A stretch of DNA of 64,000 nt. It comes from Sphingomonadales bacterium (GTDB taxonomy: Bacteria; Pseudomonadota; Alphaproteobacteria; Sphingomonadales; Sphingomonadaceae). The position numbers and the translations under genes are program-made. The notes beneath the pieces are model-generated. The model saw nothing but the letters and a program-made list of their open reading frames with translations, was not told where the DNA came from and searched no databases. The stretch covers positions 1-64,000 of the forward strand of contig JADKCA010000001.1 in NCBI GenBank assembly GCA_016714795.1, given 5' to 3'. Of this stretch, positions 26,459 through 35,062 are shown in pieces. How positions within the stretch are numbered: the first letter of the stretch is position 1; each line of letters opens with the position of its first letter.

Positions 26459-29123
26459 GCTGAGGCTCCCGCGGATGCTGCAATGTCCGCCAACAACATT
26501 TGCACGGGCGTGGCTCTGGCCGGACCGACCAGCACCAAGGCTTCCGCGCAATTGGCGGCGTCCCCTGCGTCCTGGAACAAAGTGGAGGCGCGCTCGCGTT
26601 CTAGCCAGCCGGCATGCGCGGCGGCGTGCAGGAAAAACGCGAGCCATTGGGGTGTGTATCGCACCAGGCCCTGGCCGCCTTCGTCCTCCCCGACGTCCGT
26701 CACCAGCTCATTGATGCTTTGCCGCCACGCCAGCGGGTCGTAGTCGCGATGTCCGCCAAAGATCGCCCGAATGAACGAGGCGTGCTCCGCGTCTTCGAGG
26801 TCGTTCAACTGGCCGATGAGGATGGCGATGTTTAACAAATCGGCTGCGTTGCGCCGGTGCAGCAGAAACAGCGCGACGCGTCGCCTCCGCCGAGCGTCGC
26901 TAGCGTCCGCTAGAATTGCCTTAACTCGCGCGACGTCCTCGCTCGTCTGCACCGCGCGGGGGGCAATAGATGAACGTTGAGGCTGAAATGCTCGGTGAAG
27001 TTCGGTGCCGCCTCGCACGCCGCGATCACGGATATGCCTTTCGCTCTGCGCGCGAGCAGATAGGCGTAGCGGTAGACGCCCTCATAGACCGGGTGGCTGG
27101 GTAAGCGGGCAAGCACTTCGGTCAACGCCTGGGCTTGGTCGGCCGCGGCACGATCGACCAATTGATAGGCGATGATGAAGTCCCTCAGCTCGTCATATGT
27201 GAACGAAATGGCGACGTCGCCGACAGCCGCGAGGCCATCGCTATCGACTTCCCGCCGGAGGATGACATCGCCCTCGACGAAGCGTAGGACGATCTCTTGC
27301 TCCTCGGCGGTAAAATCGCGCACCGAGAGCCTGGAAAAATCGTCCGCGGCGAGCATCGACGCCGCGATCTTGAACAAGGTGGGCAGGGCCTTGGCCTGGT
27401 GCTGCTGGGGGAAGGAGTCGATCTTCTTGCGCAAATAATCGACGAACAGATCGCCTTTGTAGATGTCGGTCACGTACCCCACATCGCTGCCCTCATAGCG
27501 TTCGCAGAAGATCCGCAGCAGTAAGAGGTCGTTCTCCAAGAACGCCTTTGCTTGCCCTTGCAGCGACCCTTTGATGCTGAAATGCGCTAGATAGGCGCTC
27601 AACAGCCGGGCCTTGCTGATGTCGGTCATTTCCGAGCGCAAGTCGTTCACGCGGTGGGTGTGCGCTGCAAACGGTTCGTCGAGCATCGTTGCAAAGCGCT
27701 CGTTGAAGAACTCGCTTCGGCACGTGATAACAAGCTTGATCCAATCATATTGGCAAACCGCGCTGCAGAACGCCTTGAGCTCTTCGTTGAACGAGGTCAG
27801 GTCGGTCACTTCGTTGATGCCGTCGATCAGGATCACGAACGGCTTTTCGACATCATGCGCGACCTGGTCGAACAGCGTCAGATAATCGTGCAGCTTGGTG
27901 CCGTCAGGCGCATAGCGGTTGTGCGCGATAAAGTTGAACAGCCGCGTGCCCGGCGCGAAGCCGTTCAGCTGGCGCGCTGGGATGAACAGGCACGGAATTT
28001 CGAAGAGCCGGAGCTGGTTCTCGACCAAGTCGCACACGAAATTGGTTTTTCCCTGACCGGCCATGCTGGTGACGAGGAATATCTTGTTGCGAATGAGCCC
28101 GATCAGCGCGCGCGCAACGTTCAAGCGCGATGTCAGCCCGCTGGCGGCACCCTCGAGCTGGAGCCGCGCGATCATCCACCCCGCCGACTCTGAGTTCACC
28201 GGTTCGTAGCGGGCCTCGCCGGTCTCGCGATACCACGAAAATGGGCGAACCTTGGCCAGCTCGACGCTGATTGCTTGGTCGACCTGGTCGAGCCACGCGC
28301 CGAGTTCGGCGAAGGTGGCCGGCGCGGCGCTGAGGAGGCTGGCATCGAGCTCCGACACCAGCTCGGGCTCGCCGGCAATTTTGAGGCTGGCATTGAGGTG
28401 ATCATAGGCGAAACGGCGGAGCTTATCCTGGATTTTGCGATAGAAGAACAACGGGTTGGCGAAGAGCCTCATCTGCTCTTTGGTGGAGTGCGTTTCCACG
28501 AAGATAGCGGGAATGTATTTCCGCGATGTCTTTTCGACTTCGATCTTCTCTGTCGAGAATGCGAGAAACTTGTCGAGCTGCTCGCGGAACTTCACGTGGC
28601 TGTCGCGCTTCGCCCAGCCGGACGCGAGATAATGATCGATTGCCTCGAGCTTGTCGGTCTCGAGATGCCGAATGCGCGCCAGCATATCGTCCCAGTCGAT
28701 CACGTCCGCAGCCGGATCGAACGGAATCGTGAGAGCCGCAATCGCCCGTTCGAGCGATTTTGCCGTGTACGAGGCCTGCTTTTCCGTCAGCGCGAGAACG
28801 TAGAGGTGGTCGAACGCCTTATTCAAACTATGCTCGTGAAACTTCTTGAGCGTTTTCTCGACCTTACTTGTCGTTCCGTTGGTGGTCACCTGAAACGAGA
28901 CCCTGGTCTTCGCGCAGCCCAGGTCCACGGCCGGGAAATTGGCCTGGATCTTGTTCATGTTTTGAAGATCCGGGCAACCGAACACCAGTTTCAAAACGGG
29001 GATCAGGAAATCTTCGGTAACTGAATTGATATCGAAGCGTCCGACGGCGTTGAGCGCCCTGATCTCATGGGCCATGCGCCCCACACATTTGGCAATATTG
29101 TTGAGGTGATCGTCTCGGTTCAT
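26455..29123 (-). CDS. SMEK-domain STAND NTPase, one probable homopolymer frameshift
   Basis: ATG 29123 starts MNRDDHLNNIAKCVGRM. Residues 1-120 match the SMEK domain (FPAVDLGCAKTRVSFQVTTNG). A STAND/NACHT-type NTPase follows: Walker A with GQGKTNF at about residue 355, Walker B (FVILIDGINE) about 430, a sensor-like ITCRSEFF, then helical repeats. The frame ends at 26910, but at a run of six G (26948-26953) the next frame carries on with the same helical character to TGA 26455 (VKAILADASDARRRRRVALFLL). I therefore read one protein of about 890 residues. Such proteins sense an invader and switch on an effector. Confidence 0.75.
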
Positions 29124-29429
29124 CGGAAATCCGGCGACATCAGAATTGGGCACGTGAGAATGCCGCGGAAATCGCACTGTCGCTGCTCGATAGGTCGATC
29201 CGCAAATGGCATGGAGTGTCCCTCTAAGCGGCTGACTATCGGGCATAATGGAAAGCGGCGCAAGCAACTCGCAATGCATCCTGTAATCTGGATAGCGCTT
29301 GCTGGCGTCTTATCTAGGCGCAAGTGGTAGACCTTTTCGACCGAGGCTGATCAACCGCCCCGCCAGCCTCCAACTTTACGCCAACTCGAAAGCTTTGTGA
29401 CTCGCATGGCTGTGAGCTAGAAATAGCCA
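29124..29429. promoter_or_regulatory. Divergent intergenic region
   Basis: This gap of about 300 bases separates the minus-strand SMEK operon from the plus-strand HEPN gene and must hold both promoters. It is AT-richer than its neighbours. I see no strong palindrome or terminator. Confidence 0.4.
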
Positions 29430-31073
29430 ATGCGGTTTTCACGGCACTTAGAAATCAGGCAGTTTTTAGCCGAGCTCAAAGAACTTAGAGTCTTGGCATT
29501 TCCGCCCGATGACAGCGAACTCGAAAAGTTGGAGCGACAGCGGATTCTTATCCCGCGACTGCGACTCCGTTATCCCGATCCCATCGAGCGACGATGGTAT
29601 GCGATGGAACGGCAGGGCTACCCCCGCCCGAAGCCGATTGGTCCGAAGGAGCCAAACGGTCCGCGCTGGAAGGCGGCCTGCGCCTTAGAGCGGGCTCGGC
29701 AGAAAGACCAAAATTGGGACTGCGATCAGTTGACCGAAAGCAACCCGCTGGACTGCCCTAACAAGGAATGGCGGCAATTCATTCAGATCCCAACCAAGCG
29801 AAACTTCGTGCCGTGGAAGGACTTTCGCGTTCGCGTTGACGCAAAGAGCAGCGGGCCGATTTGGCACAACCGCACAGCGGTAACCTACTACAGCACGTGG
29901 CAATTGCTACTTTTCCTCGAATGCCACGACATGGGCACGCGATTCTTTGGCAATACAGAGAAATGGGATTGGCGCTCAGGGCAAATCCCAGAATCATGGA
30001 CCGGCGGCGGAATCCAATTTGAGCCCATTCGCTCACTACGGTCGTATCGAAAATTTGCCAGAGTGCTGGATGCGATCGTTTGGTTTGCCGAAGAGGACGC
30101 GAAGAACAATCATTTTGTTCTGACGCGATCAGGATGGCAGGGACGTCGCCAAATTGATGACCAAGAACACGCGGAAATGGAAGCTAGATCGATCGAGCTG
30201 GCTAAGCGGTGCCGGGCGCGCTTCAGGATCAGCTATCCAAAGGTCATTGAGGTGATCCGGTTCCTCTGTGGGCGGTGGGGTGACTGGGAACGCATAGGCT
30301 ATCAAAATCACAAAAAGGCCTATCAGACCTTCATTGGGAAGTCGGTGACTCTTGCGCGCTATCTGAAGGACGTTCCACCTCAGCGCTTGTTCGAGGATGT
30401 CGGCCGCGTAACCGGTCATTTCAAGCCAACTTTGCGGGTGATCTTTCAGGATTGGGCAACCGAATGGCGTGAAGATGCCGAACGGCTGATCATCAGCTTT
30501 TCGAGACCCGATGCGATCCTGAAGGCTGACTTCACCAAGGAACAGGCGAACGCGTTTCTAGATTTTGTCGAAGGCCACGACCTCTACGAATTCTATTGGC
30601 GTTGGCGATCGCTCAACGAACGGGCATTCTCGGGAGACTCTAGGCACTTGGCAGGTCTTAAGAGTGATCTCCAGGGCATGGCATTGAGCGTGGAGCACCT
30701 CGTTAAAGCAATGCTGGTCGGCAATGTTCAATTCCCAAAAACCCAGCTTTACGAGAAATTCAAACAGATCTGGCCCACCGTCACTCCAGTCGGAAAACTG
30801 CTGAAAACCGAAGAGTACCGAAAAATTTCGCAGTTGCACTCCGCTATCGATCTTGACTGGTTCAACGCGAAGCAAGGAGGTTCCTTGCCGGCACAAATTG
30901 CCAGCGACCTCGCTATCTGCCAGGCGATCCGCGGCAACGCTCATCATCAGATCTCGGAACAAAACCAACTTAAGTTGGAGCGGATGAGTCTGATACTGCT
31001 ACGCGGAGTGATGAACGCATTCTTGGAGGCAAAATCCCGCTGGCCGATAGCGGCGCATATGCAAATCCAATAA
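29430..31073 (+). CDS. Unknown 547-residue protein with C-terminal HEPN-type motif
   Basis: ATG 29430 starts MRFSRHLEIRQFLAELKEL. The first 150 residues are basic and rich in Trp/Pro; the middle is helical. Near residue 500 stands AIRGNAHHQI, an RX4H motif of the HEPN class, in a helical C-terminal domain (LAICQAIRGNAHHQ then LILLRGVMNAFLEAK). HEPN domains are commonly RNases that kill or stall infected cells. Codon use is less GC-rich than the host arms, fitting transfer. No named family is recognised. It has its own upstream gap and may form a unit with the following gene, which is also HEPN-like. Confidence 0.55.
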   Translation: MRFSRHLEIRQFLAELKELRVLAFPPDDSELEKLERQRILIPRLRLRYPDPIERRWYAMERQGYPRPKPIGPKEPNGPRWKAACALERARQKDQNWDCDQLTESNPLDCPNKEWRQFIQIPTKRNFVPWKDFRVRVDAKSSGPIWHNRTAVTYYSTWQLLLFLECHDMGTRFFGNTEKWDWRSGQIPESWTGGGIQFEPIRSLRSYRKFARVLDAIVWFAEEDAKNNHFVLTRSGWQGRRQIDDQEHAEMEARSIELAKRCRARFRISYPKVIEVIRFLCGRWGDWERIGYQNHKKAYQTFIGKSVTLARYLKDVPPQRLFEDVGRVTGHFKPTLRVIFQDWATEWREDAERLIISFSRPDAILKADFTKEQANAFLDFVEGHDLYEFYWRWRSLNERAFSGDSRHLAGLKSDLQGMALSVEHLVKAMLVGNVQFPKTQLYEKFKQIWPTVTPVGKLLKTEEYRKISQLHSAIDLDWFNAKQGGSLPAQIASDLAICQAIRGNAHHQISEQNQLKLERMSLILLRGVMNAFLEAKSRWPIAAHMQIQ

Positions 31074-31242
31074 TCGATTCAAACGGACGTTTCGGTCGCG
31101 CATAAGACGCCTATAGTCCTGTTGGCGCTTAAAACTAATGGCCGCTTTTGGATTGCGGATGGTCGACAATGAACGACCGCTTTCAGGCGGAAGATCCCGT
31201 TGTTATAGTCGGTGAGAACCGTAGCTCGGAAACAGGTGCAAG

Positions 31243-32607
31243 TTGACCCAGACTGCAATCATTGCCGCAATCCTGGGCGAGTTGAAGAGCATCATCACTG
31301 CCACACCTTTTTCTGAAGTTCGGTCAAATGGTCAGTCGGACCTGCCGCAGTGGATTTCGGCGGGCGAAGACGAGTCACTCGTCATCAATCGCAAGATCAG
31401 CGATCTAATCTGGGATTTGGCGAATGCGCTTTATGCAGCACAGCCAACGATGGCCAAGGCCATTTCCCGCAAGGATTGGGCGGGGCTTGTGCAACGAGTT
31501 ATCGGTCCTCTGCTAGCCAAGTCAGACTTAGACGTTCCATACGAGACCAGTGCAGACACTATTCTCATCAAACTTCGGCACGAGCTGGCGACTAAGGATT
31601 GGAACTATAAAAAGCGTATATTTCTCTTTGGATGCTCCTTCATTGAACACCATGATATCCCGCCATTTTCAATCGGGCCGGTAACGGTCTGGAAGCGCGA
31701 CAAGTGGCTCGATGGCGCTCTGGCAAATGGCCGGATTTCTAGGATTTCCCATCGAAGACTGCTCGCCCGCTGGGAAGGAAAATCGATGAAGCGACGCAAG
31801 CCGTCACAGGATAGCGCAAATGAGCACGCAGTCGCTGATGCCGTTGGCGGCGCGCCATACGTCTGCACCGTTGAGACGGACGGAATATTTGGCGAAGTCG
31901 CCAAAGAAAAGGCAGTCATGGCCGCCCGTTTTGCACAAATCGGTGTCGCGCTCATGTGGGCAAGTCCGACCAAGGCAATAGCCGAACTCAATCTAGTGTT
32001 CGATGGCCTGCCCTATCGCCAGACTTACGCCTTCGTCCAAGACAGGCCGGAAATCCTGAGCGGGAGCAAATGGACCCATTCGCTTCACGGTATTTCACTG
32101 TTTGGCGGCCTGTGGGAACCCTTGATTCAGCAACGGTCAGACTGGTGGAAAACCCTCGCCGAAGCCATTGTCTTTTGGTTGAGCCCTGATGGCAAAGTGC
32201 CGCGCCCCAAACTCATGAATCAGCTCGTACAGGCCCTGACCTGGTTTCATGAAGCCTGCCGCGAACCGATGCCCATGATCGCTACCACAAAGTTCATGGC
32301 GGCGCTGGATGCCCTGACGTGCGGCGGCAAAGGGCGTGGGATCAAGGCCCTGATCGCGTCCCGCTGGGGTGTGGCGGAGAACGACCCTATTCGCGCGAAC
32401 GGACCCAGCTTTTCGAGCGTGATTGACGAATTGTATTCTCAAGGGCGAAGTCGACTCATTCACGGCAACAGTGATCGTATCGGCCACGATTGGCAGGACC
32501 AGAGGGGCCTCGCCGAAAGCCTCGCGCGGATTACACTGATCCTTTGCCTGCATTGGGCCGCGGATCATCCAAATTTGGATGATCCCAAATTACTGACCAA
32601 GCCCTAG
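31243..32607 (+). CDS. ApeA-like HEPN protein
   Basis: TTG 31243 is the only plausible upstream start (454 residues); an internal start cannot be ruled out. The N-terminal 180 residues contain ILIKLRHELATKDWNYKKRIFLFGC and a beta-rich segment. The C-terminal domain ends with LYSQGRSRLIHGNSDRIGH (RX4H at about residues 402-407) and LAESLARITLILCLHWA, the pattern of ApeA-like HEPN domains. ApeA proteins are single-gene abortive-infection nucleases. The specific family is likely but not proven. Confidence 0.65.
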   Translation: MTQTAIIAAILGELKSIITATPFSEVRSNGQSDLPQWISAGEDESLVINRKISDLIWDLANALYAAQPTMAKAISRKDWAGLVQRVIGPLLAKSDLDVPYETSADTILIKLRHELATKDWNYKKRIFLFGCSFIEHHDIPPFSIGPVTVWKRDKWLDGALANGRISRISHRRLLARWEGKSMKRRKPSQDSANEHAVADAVGGAPYVCTVETDGIFGEVAKEKAVMAARFAQIGVALMWASPTKAIAELNLVFDGLPYRQTYAFVQDRPEILSGSKWTHSLHGISLFGGLWEPLIQQRSDWWKTLAEAIVFWLSPDGKVPRPKLMNQLVQALTWFHEACREPMPMIATTKFMAALDALTCGGKGRGIKALIASRWGVAENDPIRANGPSFSSVIDELYSQGRSRLIHGNSDRIGHDWQDQRGLAESLARITLILCLHWAADHPNLDDPKLLTKP

Positions 32608-32844
32608 ATTGAATACTTTTCCTGACATTGCCTTCGAATGTGCCGCTTGCAACAGGCTGATTCCTGCTGGTCACCTACTGCAGCAGCCACCTAAACCTAC
32701 GACCGCTTTGTTCGGCACAGCAACCTCGGACTGCACGAGATCGAGCAGGGCACTCAAGAGCCAAGACCGTCCACTCCTCCCTGAGGCCAGAAGCACATTT
32801 ATTCAAGTGGAGATGTCAGTGTAGCTCGCCGAGTTCGTCAGCAC

Positions 32845-34057
32845 TTATAGCGCAAGGTGCTTTCGATGCCTGTCGATCGCTGCGACGACCTCTCCCGAAA
32901 AAGGCAGGTGCGCTTTTTCATGCTCCCAAACCGCGTCAAATTGCTCGACGGTCTCCCTTGCCGTTGAGACGACAAGGTGTGAGGCAATCGCGCCTTGTCC
33001 GCGATCGTCTCCAGTTCGCGGTAAGTGAATGACCCCACTCCCGCGAACGATGGAATTTGAGAGCGGAATCATCCTCGGGAATATAGGGAACCGTCGACAG
33101 GAGATCGTAGGCTGGGGCGAGGATAGGCCGACGCTGGTCGGGATAGATCAGTGACCAGTTCTTCAGGTGCATGTCGCCATTGCCGATTAGTACGGAGTAG
33201 GTGAGGCGTCGGACGAACTCGACGGCGCTTGCCTCGTCGGCCTCGACCGCGAGCACCGACAGAATCTGGCGATAGCTTGCATTCTCATACTTGTCGTCGG
33301 CATACACGCCATAGACTTGGGCAAAATCTTCGACGTGGACGGCACCTGCCTCGGTTCGATCGAAGCGTCGTATGGCGTAGGCCGACGCTCCGTATCGGGT
33401 GATCCCGTCGGGTAATCCTTCAATCGTATCCAGCGGCACAAGATCGATTTCAGGGACATCGATTCCGAGCCTGGAGGCCAGGCTCATGGCGGCGAACTCG
33501 TTTTCCGGAACGTCGGGGTGACGTGCGGACGGGAGCTTTACGATCCAGTCGCCGCCTGCGCCGCTGACCGGAATGGTGAGACCGCCATTCTTGCCTCGGT
33601 TCTTCAAGGCCGAAAATTTGAGCTGAATGCCTGCAAGGGAAAAGCGCAAGGCGTGCCGGGCTTGCCCTGCTGTTCCTTCATTTTCGGGATCCTCGGGCGG
33701 CCCGTCGTGTGCATCAAGAGGAACGGCCTTGATGGCTCCTGGCAAGTCCCCGCCGAGCTGGGCGAGCAGCGGGTATTCGCGAACGGCCCTGACCCCGGCT
33801 CGCCGTGCCAGATAGTCTCGCAGCGTGCCTTCGGGCAGGAGGTTGGAGAAGAATGGCTCGATCTTGGTCTGGTAGGCGCGCGGCGTGTTGAGAATGCCGC
33901 CATAAGGGTCGCGATAGGCAAGCGAGAGCGTCGCACGATCCTCATCTGCGAGGTAGGCCTCGTCAAACGTGAATATGCTGCGATCTCCGGCGAGACGCGC
34001 GAGGGTCCCGATGCGGCGGTCATGCAGGAGTATGTCGAGGGCTGCTGCGTCTATCAT
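32845..34057 (-). CDS. hipA: HipA-like serine/threonine kinase toxin, frameshifted near the end
   Basis: ATG 34057 overlaps the hipB stop (ATGA). Couple_hipA N-terminal domain (LHDRRIGTLARLAGDRSIFTFDEAYL), then the kinase: SLAGIQLKFSAL loop, IGNGDMHLKNWSLIY catalytic loop, and APAYDLLSTVPYI activation region. Two or three indels near 33000-33050 move the C-terminus to HFTYRELETIADKARLP and TVEQFDAVWEHEKAHLPF to HRKHLAL, stop at 32845. Repaired length is about 404 residues. HipA kinases phosphorylate aminoacyl-tRNA synthetases or other targets and stop growth unless bound by HipB. Confidence 0.85.
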
Positions 34058-34656
34058 TCGTCCTCATCCTCAAGCCTATAGGCAGGGAGCTGACGTCCTG
34101 TTTCGATGAGCGGGGCGTGCACCTGACTGTTGCGGAAGTGCTTGAGCGATGAAATCGCCTCCTCAAGCAGCCTAGCCACCTTGGCGGCATCTTCCTGTGC
34201 ACCGAGGAGGGATTTTAGGCGCTTTGCAGGGCGCAAGGCTTCGTCCAGAGCCTTCAGTTGAGCGGCGTCGAATGACAGCTTGGGAATGTTCCTGATCGCG
34301 TTCTGGAAGCCCTCGATCTGCGAAAGATCGGGAAAGCTTTCTTTGATGCGCTCGGCTAGCTGCGCCTGCTCATTGAGCAGGTTCAGGGCGCGACTGGTTT
34401 CGACAGTCGTGCCGTGGGCACGAACAACTCCTTCTACAGCGGCGAGCGCCTTGCGGGGCACAAGCTTGACCTCAAGGTCCAGCGCGCGCGCGATTTCGAT
34501 GAGGCTGGAAAGCTGGAGATCGACGGCACCCTTCTCTATCTTGGAGATATGGCTTTGAGGCAGGCCGACGCGCTGCCCCAGTTCCTTCTGGGTCAGCGCT
34601 TTTGCCTGCCGCGCCGCACGAATGGCGCTGGCTATTTCGTCAATTCCTGCGCTCAT
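34054..34656 (-). CDS. hipB: HipB-like antitoxin with a long C-terminal extension
   Basis: The protein has 200 residues. A Cro/C1-type HTH occupies residues 8-65 (AIRAARQAKALTQKELGQRVGLPQSHISKIEKGAVDLQLSSL). Canonical HipB has about 90 residues; here about 120 more form a helical extension with a coiled-coil look and an acidic end. The stop overlaps hipA. Palindromes of the form ATATGC-N4-GCATAT upstream are the likely operators, so the HipBA complex would repress its own promoter. Confidence 0.85.
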   Translation of the reverse strand: MSAGIDEIASAIRAARQAKALTQKELGQRVGLPQSHISKIEKGAVDLQLSSLIEIARALDLEVKLVPRKALAAVEGVVRAHGTTVETSRALNLLNEQAQLAERIKESFPDLSQIEGFQNAIRNIPKLSFDAAQLKALDEALRPAKRLKSLLGAQEDAAKVARLLEEAISSLKHFRNSQVHAPLIETGRQLPAYRLEDEDE

Positions 34657-34665
34657 GTATCTGCT

Positions 34666-34780
34666 CTGGCATATTTTGTGTTGATAATATATGCGTGTGC
34701 ATATCCGATTGCAGGCGGCCTTTCAAGGAAATACGCTATTGCATATCTTTAGAAAATTAGATATGCAATTGCATATATAT
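34666..34780. promoter_or_regulatory. Operator cluster before hipBA
   Basis: Two full inverted repeats share the arms ATATGC-N4-GCATAT: 34689-34704 (spacer GTGT) and 34761-34776 (spacer AATT, a perfect 16-bp palindrome). Half sites GCATAT also occur at 34670 and 34741. The block ends just before hipB, which is read leftward from 34656. Confidence 0.75.
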
Positions 34781-34824
34781 GGTGGCGTGCTTAGGCCACT
34801 TCTGCTCTTTGATCTGAGCAGGCG

Positions 34825-35046
34825 TCATTGATCGGGACACGACTGGATTTGGCACATGCCTGCCCGGCCAGCATCGCACACCTTGCTTATCCGTTCCGCA
34901 AATGCCGCCTGCCTCTCCTCCAAAGCGCGGATTGCCGTGGTGCCGATCTGGAGCGAGCCAATTCTCGGCTGCCGCCTGTCCATCAAAAGCTTGCATCGAT
35001 CCTCAAGCGTGGCCAACCTAAACTTCTCAGGGCGTTGTCGATTCAA
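34825..35046 (-). CDS. Possible small protein, 73 residues
   Basis: The frame reads MNRQRPEKFRLATLEDRCKL then a helical stretch (IGTTAIRALEERQAAFAERISKVCDAGRAGMCQ). Composition looks protein-like, but it lies opposite the leader of the AIPR operon, has no clear ribosome site and no known family. It may be chance. Confidence 0.25.
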   Translation of the reverse strand: MNRQRPEKFRLATLEDRCKLLMDRRQPRIGSLQIGTTAIRALEERQAAFAERISKVCDAGRAGMCQIQSCPDQ

Positions 35047-35062
35047 AAATGGGGTGATTTGA

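Noticed and set aside
32609..32824. 71-codon frame after the ApeA-like gene
   Set aside because: No ribosome site, no helical or domain pattern, composition not coding-like.
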